In this document: piece by piece, positions 49,357-63,304 of the stretch | Layout of the letters: each line of letters starts with the position of its first letter | Numbering within the stretch: position 1 is the first letter of the stretch | Assembly (NCBI GenBank): GCA_034769895.1 | Contig: CM068367.1 | Span: 88,269,899-88,333,898 of the forward strand | Direction of reading: 5' to 3' | Origin: Magicicada septendecula | Taxonomy: Eukaryota > Arthropoda > Insecta > Hemiptera > Cicadidae | Length of the DNA: 64,000 nt | The notes under the pieces: model-generated | Told to the model about the DNA's origin: nothing | Database searches by the model: none | Seen by the model: only the letters and a program-made list of their open reading frames with translations | Made by a program: the position numbers and the translations under genes

Positions 49357-50072
49357 AGCCATAGATGTGGTATAGACATCAATGTTAATAAAACAAAGCT
49401 AATGATTGTATCTAAGAACAAGTTCACAAATTGCACCCTTAATATAAACCAAAGGCAAGTTGAACGTGTAAGCCAATTTACATATCTTGGTACTATAGTC
49501 AATGAACAATGGGACCACTCTCAAGAAGTAAAGAGCAGAATTGAAAAGGCAAGATCAGTGTACACTAGAATTAGCAGTTTATTCAAAAGTCACGATTTAA
49601 CAATAAACACAAAGATGAGACTTTTACGCTGCTACGTATTCTCGGTCCTCTTCTATGGTGTAGAATCTTGGACTTTGACTGAAGCTACATCTAAGAAATT
49701 GGAATCTTTTGAAATGTGGCTCTACCATAGAATACTGAGCATTCCATGGACAGCGCATATAACTAATGTTGAAGTTCTTAGAAAGATGAAGAAAGATAGG
49801 GAAGTTATTAACACAGTGAAGATAAGAAAGCTTCAGTATCTGGGACATCTCATGAGAAATGAACAGAGATTTTACACATTGCAGTCCGTACTACAGGGAA
49901 AAGTACTTGAAAAGAGAGGAGTTTGGTGACCGAGAATATCATGGCTGAGAAATTAAGGACCTGGTTTGGCATGAATGCAACTGACTTATTCCATGCAGCA
50001 GTACACAAAGTTAAAATAGTCTGTATGACATCCAACATCCGAAACGGATAGGAACTATCAGAAGAAGAAGAT
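49357..50072 (+). pseudogene. LINE ORF2 3' part, 5' truncated
   Basis: The frame reads INVNKTKLMIVSKN, VSQFTYLGTIVNEQWDHSQE, SRIEKARS, KMRLLRCYVFSVLFYGVESW, WLYHRILSIPWTAHITN, and IRKLQYLGHLMRNE. These are the thumb and post-RT blocks of insect non-LTR retrotransposons (FxYLGSxI, LLYGxExW, RxLxIxWxxxxTN). The frame breaks at TGG-TGA near 49929 and again by frameshift before ISWLRN, then runs to a stop and a GAAGAAGAAG tail (50061-50070). The RT catalytic box lies upstream of the truncation. Confidence 0.85.
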
Positions 50073-50544
50073 CCAATACCTAATTAAAATACTTCTACAT
50101 TGCAAATTGAAACTGCCATTCTCAGATGTATCGATTTCAAATTGTGCAACCTGATCCAGATAAACTTAGAACTACACTTGCAACTTGCTACTCCAGCTGG
50201 CTGTGGGCAGAGTCACTGTATATTGTTTTTTTTTTTTTGTTTTTTAAGTCAGAATGTTATAATTATCTTCAATATATTTCAAGAAATTTGTGGAATCCTT
50301 ATGCAATTTACATTACTTTCTTCTTAATCTAGGTTTTTAACATACTGTATTTAATAAATTTATAAATATAAATTGTCTTAAAATAATAATCCATACACTA
50401 ACTTCTAGCTGGTCTGATATGAACAAAAACTATTACTACTGAACGTATCTATTATTATTTTACAAATGATTACTCAACGATTAGTGAATTATATGGTGAA
50501 GAAGCTGCAAAAGTTCAACCATATGTGTGGGACCATCAAGGGAA

Positions 50545-50978
50545 CTCTAAATCAATGAAGAAGGTCTACAAGGTCTACAGGCTGAAGTTCTACAAGGTCT
50601 TCCCTACACTTCTCTATGGGTCATCTGAGAATTGGACTTTAGTGAAGTCCCAGACCAGTCCTACTCAAGCAGCCGAAATGAGATTTCTCAGGCACATGGG
50701 AGGGTATACACTTCATGATTGTCAAAAGAAATGTCTATGTATATCAGGAGCTGAATATTATGAGTATACTTGATAGAATTGCCCAATATTGGCTAAAATG
50801 GTTGAAACATCTTACCTGAATGGGTGACTGCTGCATACCCAAAGAATTATGGAATTAAAACCCAAAAGGACATAGAGGTGTGAAGTGTCCTAAGTGTTAG
50901 AGTGACCAGCTCTAGTCTACCTCCATGGGGTCGGAACGAACCATTTTTTGTTGAAACCTTGTTGAAGATGATGATTCA
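50545..50978 (+). pseudogene. LINE ORF2 C-terminal remnant
   Basis: Reads KFYKVFPTLLYGSSENWTL, QAAEMRFLRHMGGYTLHD, and, after frameshifts, ILDRIAQYWLKWLKHL and KGHRGVKCPKC. It ends near a GATGATGAT tail (50967-50975). Different family from the preceding copy, to judge by its tail and motifs. Several stops. Confidence 0.75.
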
Positions 50979-51194
50979 TCAATTCCTCTCATATCGTATT
51001 GTATAAATTAAATTAAATGATGTTTGGAGTTTTATTCATAGATAGCCTCATTACATTTTACCACCTTTTATAATTTCTACAACATGAATAAAAAGTACCA
51101 GCAAAGTATTCTGGTAAAAGAGATGGAATATTATAGAAAAAGTGGGGGAATTAACTAGGATCCAAATTGTCAAATGAGGAAATTGGATGAAGGA

Positions 51195-51515
51195 TGGTAG
51201 TTAAAGTAGGTAAACTGAAGTATACAGGGGTTTAGAAACTATTATGGTATGGCCATCTTAGGAGAGTACGGCTATTAATAGAGTGAGAGAGTGAAGCACA
51301 AAGGGCAAAAGGTTACGAGGGTTTTGTAGGTGATCATAAAGGACAAGACAGATGATCCTCTTCAGAGACAGTATTAAAAGAAAAAGGATGGAGAACGGAG
51401 AGCCCAGTGAAAGACAGCGGAAACGATATGGGAAAACTGGACACCTCAGAATTATCTCTTGAGATCTGTAAGAATTGTCATGATTTATATGTGCAACCTC
51501 CCACAAATGGAGAGA
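51195..51515 (+). pseudogene. Possible LINE 3' remnant, heavily decayed
   Basis: Fragments such as WYGHL near 51248 and the end WKKLDTSELS...QPPTNG resemble ORF2 tails, but several frameshifts are needed and no tail is visible. Confidence 0.35.
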
Positions 51516-51751
51516 TCTAAAATGGGAAATACTGTACTTATGGGAATATGTGAAAAAACAGAGCTACAGAAATCTCTATCAACAACAATATTCTAACCAC
51601 CAACAGAACATAATTATTTTACAAGAATAATAACACTTTCACTCTATTTTTTCTTCTAATCTTAATAAATGCCAATGCACAACAATAAGTAATATAAAAA
51701 TATCACTTCTTTAAATGTTATTCATGATGTATTCATTATATTTTATTACAG

Positions 51752-51896
51752 TTGTCAGCAAAACACCCGGTAATAGTATTTTTCCACCCAGGAGGCTTTG
51801 TGTTATGGTCAGGTCGCAGCAGGTCATTTGGTCCACAGTACCTTCTGAATCGAGACGTTGTGCTCGTCACAACAAACTACAGACTTGGACCACAAG
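51752..51896 (+). CDS. Carboxylesterase exon 3 (oxyanion-hole region)
   Basis: 145 bp, phase 0 to phase 1: LSAKHPVIVFFHPGGFVLW, RSRSFGPQYLLNRDVVLV, TTNYRLGPQG. The FHPGGF box is at the place of the family's HGGG/HGGA oxyanion-hole motif, with Pro at its second position. NYRLGP is the standard following motif. The broken paralogue has the same HPGG, so the substitution predates the duplication. The acceptor is ATTACAG and the donor CAAG|GTATGA. Confidence 0.9.
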
Positions 51897-53898
<2,002 letters not shown>

Positions 53899-54562
53899 TA
53901 AATTTTTCAACTATCACAAAATTTTCAATATCTTACTACCTCAAACTTATTGTAAGTTTACAACAATTTGCTTTTTCTTTCTTTGCATGACAATTATATT
54001 GTGTTGTACACTTTTCACCTTGGCTTCCACACACTTCAGTCTTCTATTTCTTGAAGTATTCTTATTTCTATAACTTGATGTTTTACTATCCTTTCTAGAA
54101 GTGGTGACCCTAAGTGAAACATGTAAGACCTTGCACTTACAGAGAATCCATGAATCTGTCATATATTTTGAATGAAAATGAACAAAAATAACAGATTTTG
54201 TTGTCTGATACGCAGACACCTATATTGTTTGTGCACAACTGTAATGTTTATTTTGACTACCAGTGCTGATTGCATCTCAATTTTGAAGTCAGTGGTATAA
54301 CTGCTGGGCCCGCAATATGGGGGGGGGGGGTTGTGGACTATGGAGGTCCACGCAAATATTTCTCTTTAATTTTTTAAGAATGGCTATAAACCATTCAAAT
54401 TCCCCCATACTTAACACCAGAAACAAATGAATTTATTTGTTACTCTTATTTTACCAGTACCAGACTAGACTTAGAAGAAGAGATTTTAAACAGTCTTGAA
54501 GAGAATGTATTCTCTTTATATCACATAATGTTAGTTGTCACAGCTATAAGGAGGTGTTAGTA

Positions 54563-57359
54563 CAGTCAAACCTCTTTATAACGAACCTCGATATTACGAA
54601 AACCTCGATTTTACGAATTTTTTTACTGCACCGTGACGTAATAAAACTATGTATAAATTTACCTCTATTTAACGTTTTCATACCTCTATATAACGAAATG
54701 GTGACACATACTGCATATCAACATACAGTAATTTTTACTCAATGTTTTGTAAAAATAATACCATTAAATTTAGTGCAAGACATCTCTGAGTTTAAAGGTA
54801 GTTATTCTTTTGATTTCTGTACCTAAATTGTACTTTTATACAAACACAAAGTATTCTTGACCACAGCCGAAAATGACAGGTTATTTTTATTAAAATTGTA
54901 AAGCGTACATTCCCTAAATTGTCTTACATTTGTACCGTATCACCCATAACAATAAAATCCTAAGAAAAGATTTAAACACGTGTTCTGCCGTTACCTGTTG
55001 GCACGGGCTTGACCTGGTCAGAAAGGGAGTTATTGTAAACCTATAGGCCTACATAGTAGCGGAATTCCCCAAAATCCATTAACTAACACAGAACACTGAA
55101 ATAGACATAACAAACAGAATTCTTAGAATTCACTTGGCCCAGACATCCTCTATTGTTCAGTGCATACATACAGTTCAGCAATAACTTTTCCTGGGATTAA
55201 CTCAGTTTGTCTCTGTCTTTGGATTGCGTTAGTCGTGTTATACAGGTTAGTCGTGTTAGTCGTGTACTGTTTCTGTAGTGTGCCGTATGCAATGTCAAAA
55301 CGGAAGTGCCTTAGTGTTTCGGAAAAAATTAGCATTATACACGAAGTTGACAAAGGTGTTAAAAAAAAAGATATCGCACAAAAATTTGGAATCCCACCAA
55401 GTTCACTGTCGACAATTTTAAAAAATCGGGACGTGATACTACAGGAAGCAGACCAACGTAAAGAAAGTCTAGTGAGGAAAAACTTAAAAAGTAGCATGTA
55501 TGACGATATCGATGAAGCCATTTTAAAATGGATGACGGTGATGCGTGAAAAAAAGCTTCCATTATCTGGGACATTAATTAAAGAAAAAGCCCTGGAATTT
55601 GGTGCTGCATTGGGACACAAGGATTTCCAGGCCAGCAATGGGTGGTTAGAGAAGTTTAGAAAAAGGCATGGTGTAATTCATAAAGTAATTTGTGGAGAAA
55701 GTGCAAGTGCCAGCGTAAGTAACTGTGAAAGTTGGAAGCAGACTGTGTTAAAACCGATTTTAAAAGAATATCCGCGAAAAGACATTTTCAACGTGGACAA
55801 GACGGGTCTATTTTTTAAATGTTTACCCAACAAAACGCTAACTTTTAAAAATGATCCGTGCTTTGGTGGTAAACAAAGTAAACTAAGAATTAGGGTGTTA
55901 GTGGCTGCAAACATGCTAGGGACTGAAAGACTTAAAATGTTGGTAATTGGCAAAAGTAAAACTCCGCGTTGTTTTCGAGGAGTTAAATCTCTAGAGGTAG
56001 ACTACACATTTAACAAAAAGGCGTGGATGACTACTGACATTTTTACAGGTTGGGTAAAAAAGCTGGACAAACAAATGACCACACAAAAAAGAAAAATTGT
56101 GCTTTTTATTGATAATTGTACGGCTCATCCTGGAGACATTAATTCTGTATTAAATAACGTAAAAGTCGTATTCTTCCCACCAAACTTAACGTCAATTATA
56201 CAACCACTGGATCAGGGGGTAATTAAAACTCTTAAATTGCACTACCGAAAAAGAATCCTGAAAAAAAATTGTTACCATTGTAGAGAACAACCAGACTGTC
56301 CCTGTTAATATTGTTGATCTCCGGGAGTGCATTTCTGAATTATCAAAAGTATGGACCAATGATGTTAGTAATGGAACAATATTCCATTGTTTTTGTAAAG
56401 CTGGTTTCAGTACCGCCACGACAGAATGGAATGAAGAAGATGATATGACACTAGTACAGTTAAGAAGTCACTGGAATTTTCTACAAACAACTGGAAATGT
56501 CAGTAACGAAGTTACACTGGAAGATTTCATCACTGCTGATGAACAGGTTACTGTTTCTGATTTTCCGGACGATGACGACATACTCCATAGTGTTAGCAAG
56601 TCCTCTGAACCGGTAGAAGATGATGATGACGACGACGAAAATTTTGAAGACCAGCAAGACAAGAGAAAACCTACCGACGACGAGGTTTTACAGTCATTTA
56701 AAGCAATTAGGCTTGCACTACATCTCAAGGACGAAGTACCTGACAGTATTTTTGAGTATTTAAATAGATGTGAAACTTTTTTTGAACGTAGTATCTTATT
56801 CAAACACAGAAAACAACAGAAAATTACCCACTTTTTCAAGTAACGAATTAAAACTGTATCAAAAATTATATAGCCTACTGTCAACATTACCGATCAACAT
56901 CCATCAAAGACTAAAGAATGCATTAGGATTAGTGCTTTTTAACATTTTAAATAAAGTTAGTGTATTCATTTTTTGTATTATTGTTGTGAAAAAATTATGT
57001 GCTAGAAATAAAAATACAGTGTTAACCTAAAACTCAGTTCAACATGCTTTTACGTATAGCCTACAACCATGTACAAGGTAAGTCTTTACATGAAATAAAC
57101 TCTTTATTCAGTATGTACTTATGTATTAGATTAATATGTAAAGCATGACATAAAAAATACATTTACTTTTTTAAGTGTGCGCTATTAAGAAAAATTACGT
57201 ACGTAATATTAATTCATTATAGAACGTGAAACAACATTCATAAAAAAATAAGACGGGGAAATTCTTGTTATAAATGGTTTATACCTCTATATAACGAAAA
57301 CCTCTATTTAACGAATTTTTTTCCGGGATTCTCAATTTCGTTATATAGAGGTTCGACTG
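54563..57359 (+). mobile_element. Tigger/pogo DNA transposon, full length (2797 bp)
   Basis: TA target duplication at 54561-54562 and 57360-57361. The terminal inverted repeats begin CAGTCAAACCTCTTTATAAC (left) and CAGTCGAACCTCTATATAAC (right, reverse complement). The motif ACCTCTATATAACG recurs just inside both ends (54690 and 57285), as subterminal repeats. It encodes one transposase on the same strand as the host gene, followed by AATAAA at 56950. Insertion in an intron, by cut-and-paste. Confidence 0.95.
55292..56843 (+). pseudogene. Tigger-type transposase, single frameshift
   Basis: Starts at ATG 55292 (MSKRKCLSVSEKISIIHE). Residues 5-50 form the psq/CENP-B-type helix-turn-helix, and about 60-135 a CENP-B second DNA-binding domain (NGWLEKFRKRHG). 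The DDE nuclease core has D169 (NVDKTG), D274 (LFIDNCTAHP) and D307 (QPLDQGVIK), spacing DD32D. The frame breaks in an A8 run at 56261-56268. Dropping one A continues the protein (LKKIVTIVENNQ) to the stop at 56843, with an acidic patch (DDDDDDENFED near 56620) and the usual KITHFFK end. All else is intact, so either a recent mutation or a sequencing error in the homopolymer. Confidence 0.95.
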
Positions 57360-57755
57360 TATTTTGACAATGGCATGAATTATGTAATGGTAGCAAGGGG
57401 GGGGGGGCTCAAATGATTCCTGTGATGAGGGGCCCAGAAAAAAAAGAGTGGGTGAAGTGTCATTTACAAATTTAGTAAAAATTTCTTATGACAGAGATAT
57501 TGTCTTCATTTACAGTCTTGCCCATTGAAATAGAAATGGACTTTTTTTCTAGCAGTGATGTATCCAGAACTTCTAAAGGGAGGAGAATGGTTTTGTAGGA
57601 AAGTTTCTATACACTTGTTTTAAAACTTTCTTCTATGATTGTTTTATTTACAGAATGATTTTCTAGCTCTCTGAAAGGCATGATTCTACTACTCTGTTCT
57701 GTTGTGGATACAACAAATATACACTATAAAAATGTGTATGTAACAGTATTTCATA

Positions 57756-57757
<2 letters not shown>

Positions 57758-57826
<69 letters not shown>
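57758..57826 (+). repeat. CT microsatellite (~69 bp)
   Basis: Uninterrupted CT run in intron 4; the minus strand is GA. A pyrimidine tract this long on the sense strand about 490 bp before the exon 5 acceptor is unlikely to be the acceptor's own tract. Confidence 0.95.
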
Positions 57827-57829
<3 letters not shown>

Positions 57830-58315
57830 GTGGTCATATGTGTGACAACACTGTATTCAACTGACATCACACTGCTATGAAAGCAGTGCCACTGGTATCA
57901 CTAGACTGCTAGACACCATCCACAACTGTATGAATCAAATACTAGGCAGTTCCTTAGTTACTTTATACACATCTCTACTGATATGTGTATTTAACAGTTT
58001 TACAGTTTATCAACTCTTTCTACATGGATACATTACAAGTACAAAACTTAATACGACTGTTGGTGTGGTCTCCCTCTAAGTGTTTATATTCTGTCTTAAT
58101 TTTTTAAGACAATCCGAAATAAAAACTCACTATTTCTATGCACACATAATTTTTCTTCTGATAATGTTAATTTGCACAGATACTTCCATTTTTTTCTGAA
58201 ACAAATTTAATAATTTTATAAGGGGCAGTCGTTCTCCCTCCCTCCCTCCCTCCTACCATCCCAGACATTGGAATACTGGATATATATATAAAACATAATA
58301 GGAACTATGTTTCAG

Positions 58316-58509
58316 GACTGTTCCACAGAGCGATAGCAATGAGTGGCTCAGCAACAGCATCTTGGGCTATAACTAGAAACCCAATGTACTTAGCGCGAGA
58401 AATGTCAAAGTACATTGGCTGTGAAGGTGTATCCACTTCCCAACAAGTATATGACTGTGTGAAAGAAGCTGATGCAGAGTTGTTGGCCAACCGTTCACTC
58501 AATATCAGG
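58316..58509 (+). CDS. Carboxylesterase exon 5 (last exon seen)
   Basis: 194 bp, phase 1 to phase 0: (G)LFHRAIAMSGSATASWA, REMSKYIGCEGVS, ADAELLANRSLNIR. LFHRAIAMSGS is the family block that follows the catalytic-serine turn. The acceptor is TTTCAG and the donor CAGG|GTAAGA. The following exons, with the Glu and His of the triad, are not found up to 64000. Confidence 0.9.
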
Positions 58510-58891
58510 GTAAGAAAGTGAAGAATTTGTACTGTTATGCTCCTATATCATGAATTAATTTCACAGCATAAATACGTTCAAAATATGGAAACATAATCAA
58601 TATACACAAAATTTTGATATTTTATAATGATAATTATAAATTATGTTTATGAGTCTCTTTTTGTGTGCGTGTATACTGAGTGAGTGTGTGTGTTAGATTG
58701 GATACATCTGGTGGGTCCAGACATGCAACAACGTATCATAACACAACACCGTTGCGTTTCATATTTAGATGGTACACTGCAACCACAACATCGTAATGTC
58801 GGAGCAGGACATCGGGGCATTCCGTTGCTTGTCGGTTTTCCAGCGTCGTATCAAAAGAATGTTGTGCACTGGCGTTACGCATGCTTTTTTA

Positions 58892-59040
58892 ATGTCTGGA
58901 CGGGACTATGTGACCAGTGCTTTATCAGATGCAAATTGGAGTGGACTGAAGAACTTACACTGCAGTTTATTGAAGTGTATCGCAGTAAAGTAATATTGTG
59001 GGATACAAAACTCGGTGACATTCTGGTAAAATTTTTCTGG
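58892..59040 (+). pseudogene. MADF-like domain fragment with a frame break
   Basis: Reads MSGRDYVTSALSDANWS in one frame from 58892 and WTEELTLQFIEVYRSKVILW, then DTKLGD, in another. The join lies at TGGAGTGGACTGAAG, where five extra bases (AGTGG) look like a small duplication. W-x-E...LI/FIELYR..P.LWD...D is the beginning of a MADF domain, a DNA-binding fold common in arthropod regulators and in the accessory protein of Harbinger transposons. Only about 50 codons; the rest of the domain is absent. Probably a decayed or retro-derived piece. Confidence 0.4.
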
Positions 59041-62000
59041 AGCCTGCTTACAGCTTGAAATTTCAAATCTAAAAGTAACTGATTACCACTATACATTCTT
59101 CTATTATACAACTGCGTATGCTACCGTCGTCTTTCTCGAAGTTTCTTCTTTTTTACTAAATAGTCCATGACTATATAGGCTGTTCTAGCAATATCCATAT
59201 TTTTGTCCTGCACACTACACATACACTACACCTGAACACGTTTTCAACAAGAACTGATGGCTGAAACGGTGTAGTGTTGCGAACATCTGTTACGTGAACG
59301 ATGTATGTGTCACGACCATGTCTTGTTGTGATGTTATATCATGTCTGGATGCACCTTAACACGATGGAAACAGAATCAGTAAATACAGTATAGACACAAA
59401 CATAAAAATCCATATAAAGTGAAACTGAACCCAAAACAATTTTATCCTTGTCTATAATATTAAAAAGCGACAGCAATATTTTGTCACCCTATCCAAACAA
59501 TTTTCCTATAATTTTCACTGTATCCCCATTGTCTAACCTCCACCAGTTCCTATCAATCCTAACCCTTCTCATTCCTCTACCTCGCTATCTACGTTAGAGC
59601 ATTTAAATTTACTTACTAAAAGAGAATTATAAGAACTTTACAGCAATATAAGTACCTACTGGGACATACTCATTATTTTTGTCAAACATTGCAGTAACAT
59701 GTGGTACTATTACATGTAATATAGTGATAAATATTTTTACAACACAAACAAGCCACCCCAATACCAGGGATAAAAACAATGAATCAACTATATAAAATGT
59801 TTAAACTAATGAAAATAAAATGACAATGACGCGACAAATGACTACATGACCTAACCCAAGTGATTGACTCAATACAACCAAATAAAATGAAACCAAATGA
59901 GAAGGGGAAAACCAAAATAAAATGAAAATAAAATGAAAGTGAAGAAGGAGGAAAATGAAAATGAAACAAAACAAGTATAAAGGAAATAAAATGAAATCAA
60001 ATAATAAGACACAAACAAATAAAATAGAATAGAAAAAGGAGAAATGTTACACTCAAATATAATAATGGAAACGAAACCAATAAAGAACAAATGTAAAAGA
60101 TAATTATTATTATCGACTAAATGATCAATGTAAATGATAATTGATAAAACTCGATAAAGTAATGGAAAAACTAAAAGTACACTAACCAAAGAAATAGAGT
60201 TTAAATGTAATAAAGAACTCTATAATGACATGAACTTATTAATAGGATAAATAACCTTTGTAAAGAGAGAGATAGTGAGATAGTGAGAAAGTAAATATAA
60301 ATAAGTGACAAAGAGAATGTAATGTTAGGGATTACCCACTAATAACACTTAAAATAAAATTTAAGAAGTGCAAAAGTGACAGTGTAAAACCCCAAAATAA
60401 TGAGAAACCCTATTGATAGGTATAAACACTTAATAATCTGTGATGAACACTAAATGCTTAATGGTGAACAATATTAGTAAATAAGATCTTGTTATTGATA
60501 GCATTAAGATTAATTGTAAATGAAAGATACAATAGTATTCAGGGGAGGAATCCCAGGGAAGTTCAAAAGTTAGTGTTACCATGGCTAGAGAGTAAAGTTA
60601 ATATAAGAAAAAATATAGTAAAGAAAATAAGAACAAAATCAATAAACACCCCATGTTCTAAGGGATAGTCAATTAAGTAAATTTAAATGGTGTGATGATG
60701 TTTATCACCCAAAAAATAAATAAGAATGAAACGAATTGTAAGCAAATGTTACATAATAACTGTTAAAGAATTGTTTAATTAAATCTATGAATAGGATATG
60801 GCTGAAGGAATTATACAGACCATAAGCCTAAATGTTATGTTTTATGTAATAGAGAGTAGTAAGTAATAGCCAAATTGTAAACAATGGCAAAATAAATAAA
60901 TAAAAAGATAAATTAATACAAATCTAATAATACTGGAAGGGCAGTTAGGAAATAATTAACAAACCATAATGTAGAAACTAATGGGAACATACAATTATTG
61001 TAAAAACAGATCCAAAACAAATCAACAAATAGACAAATCATTTATAATACCAAAACAAAACATGTATGAGGGTAAATTAAAAGGTAATTAGTATAAAATA
61101 AATAAATATAGCCAATTACTACTTAGGCCTATGAAATGCCTAACTGTAAAAAAAAACAAATAACTACAAATTGTAAGAAATTAACAAGGAAATTGGCAAA
61201 TCCAAGGCAAGTAACTAGTCAAGGATAATTTATGAATCATATTAAAGGATAAATGTTAGATTAAAGACTTAAAATAAGAAATAAATGTAATTAACAAATA
61301 TCAACATAATTGTCCAAACAATAATACATTAGCAAACCCAACCTTGTGGGATGTTAAAATGATCTTTGAAAGAAAATACGAACAGTTGTGATAATATTTA
61401 ATACATAGGAAGGAAGACGGAAGAATAATAGCACTCAGAAGATATTCAGTAATTTTGAATAACAATTCAAATATGATAACAATGGTTTTAAGTCATGATC
61501 AGCCAATCAGGAACAATCAGTAACCATGACAACGGAATGTTAGTTACAAATTTTCCGTTAACCCCTATTATTCCATAAGTGATGCTCTTCAGGGAAAGAC
61601 GCCAGGCCGTGAATGACCAAAATTTTAATATAAAACGTTTAAAAAGTAATCCAAATTCAAAAAGATGAAGACTTAAGAAGTTGATGGAGGACGAGAACAT
61701 TTAACTGATGCCTAGGACCAATTAAACCAATTCTAAATTAATAAATTTGAACAACTAACATGAAAAAGATGCCAGACATACTTAAGCCCCAAGATAATTG
61801 AAAATTGACGACTATTGAAGACCCCATTCCATTTCAACTGAATGACAGTTCACCTCAAGTCGACTGATTTGATACGTATTATTAAATTACCCGAATTTCT
61901 GAAATAAATTCTATTTAAATTTTTCTCACAGTAATCTGAACTCTCACTATAAACTGACGATATTATTTCTTTCAAAGATTAATAAAAAAATAAAACACTG

Positions 62001-62370
62001 AAATTTTGTTAACTAGTAAAATAACCTGTATGAAAATTACGAACTTTTGAAACACACATTATCACACTTCAGGAACAAATTATAATTACACATTATATTA
62101 TTTAAGTACAAATAATGTAAGGTAGTGTACTTTATTGTAATCATTATTAATATTTCTTTCGTAATCACAAGAACCCAGGATCTGAACGAAATAAACTGTA
62201 AACAAACCAAGCAGTCGCCATGTTTGACTGAATAATTCGTTCAAAGTCGATTCGCCGAACCTTGAGATTTTGTCTTATAATAATTGCCGGTGCAAATTTG
62301 TTTAATAACAAAAATATAATTTTATATATTACTGAATAAATACAAATTGCAATAAAAGAAACTAGTACAG
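59041..62370. other. AT-rich stretch, no gene seen
   Basis: 59760-60200 is dominated by AATAAAATGAAA-like A-rich sequence on the plus strand, giving long but meaningless Phe/Leu/Ser frames on the minus strand. 60200-61700 is similar but less simple. Probably intron or intergenic. No further esterase exon or element terminus recognised. Confidence 0.5.
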
Positions 62371-62373
62371 AGT

Positions 62374-62606
62374 TGTAACCACTGTTTTTATTTCATAGGG
62401 AAGTGCATTATATAAATTGTGTATTATTTACCAAAGAGGACGGTGAGCGCTCACGTCGGAAACTCTGCGAACTATCAGCGAGATTTATAAACCTGTACAG
62501 GCGGGAATAATCAAATTCACCAGACCGTCATAGCTAAGAACGCTCAATCATACTATTTGTTAATTTAATTGTTTTAATTAAACAATTTGGCGCCACCCAG
62601 GATTTA
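62374..62606 (+). mobile_element. Possible LTR end with primer-binding site
   Basis: TGTAACCACTG (62374) could start and TAATTAAACA (62575-62584) end an LTR of about 211 bp, with TATATAAA near 62410. Three bases later is TGGCGCCACCCAGGATTT (62588-62605), like a tRNA-primed primer-binding site (TGGCGC is the usual start for several insect elements). No gag or pol follows and no second LTR is in the window, so this could be a coincidence or a remnant. Confidence 0.3.
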
Positions 62607-63010
62607 TGCACACCTACGAAGAACAGGTAAGGTTCCCACATTAGTGTACTGGTAATTTGAAGGATCGCTACGGACCTCGTCAGTGCAACATATAAGTAAT
62701 GACACCAGTGTGAGGCGAATACACAATACATACATTTTTACAGAAACGATAGAGTCTACGCGTTACAATATATAAATATACACTATATAAATAGTGTGAT
62801 TTACAAGAAGTTGTCAATTTTCCATTGATGCTTATGGTTCCATGGAGATCTTTATTTCTATTGTGATCCTTTCTCATGTTTTTATACATTTCAGAAAAGT
62901 CACATAAAATGATTTAATTATTAGATTTTATATTTTTACTATACGCATATATTGAAATTGTAACAAAAAAAATAAATGCTGTTTAATTTAAGAAAGTTAG
63001 CAATCAAAAA

Positions 63011-63290
63011 TGGCGGCTCAGTAGACCAGTGGGTATGGCACCTGGTCTAGAGATCCCGGCTTCAATTCCCAGGCCCGCACCATAAAATCAAGGTGCGTTT
63101 TTCAGCCTCCAGGTCGACTCAGCCTGTTGAAAATGAGTACCTGGGATAACATCCTGGGGATAATAATGGGCGGCTGAAGCGTAGTGCTGACCACACTGCC
63201 TTCCTTGTATGCCGTACGGCTCACATTAGGCAGCCTACCCTGCCTACTCTTAAGCTACTTCGGTGGTATACACGGGAGCCATTATTATTA
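63011..63290 (+). mobile_element. tRNA-derived SINE with perfect 14-bp target duplication
   Basis: Flanked by TTAGCAATCAAAAA at 62997-63010 and 63291-63304. The head has a pol III A-box-like sequence (TAGACCAGTGGG, 63022-63033) and a good B box (GCTTCAATTCC, 63059-63069). The body continues for about 200 bp (GCAGCCTACCCTGCC, TAAGCTACTTCGGTGG) and ends in an ATT repeat tail (ATTATTATTA). About 280 bp. The exact duplication implies a recent insertion, mobilised by a LINE in trans. Confidence 0.9.
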
Positions 63291-63304
63291 TTAGCAATCA
63301 AAAA

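Larger units (their letters stand above)
48781..51751 (+). other. Intron 2 of the carboxylesterase gene
   Basis: 2971 bp, holding at least two LINE 3' remnants (49357-50072 and 50545-50978) and a possible third (51195-51515). No other exon recognised. Confidence 0.8.

Noticed and set aside
54290-57440. A hAT element (CAGTGGTATAACTGC at 54290 with G-runs at 54318 and 57398) enclosing the Tigger copy
   Set aside because: Both sides have G-runs and GGGCCC, but the inverted ends do not match in the required orientation and no 8-bp duplication is found.
59784-60189. Phe/Ser/Leu-rich minus-strand frames
   Set aside because: They are the complement of an A-rich AATAAAATGAAA stretch; membrane-like composition is a base-composition artefact.
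63011-63080. A functional tRNA gene
   Set aside because: A and B boxes are present but the sequence does not fold into a complete cloverleaf, and it continues into a SINE body with a target duplication.
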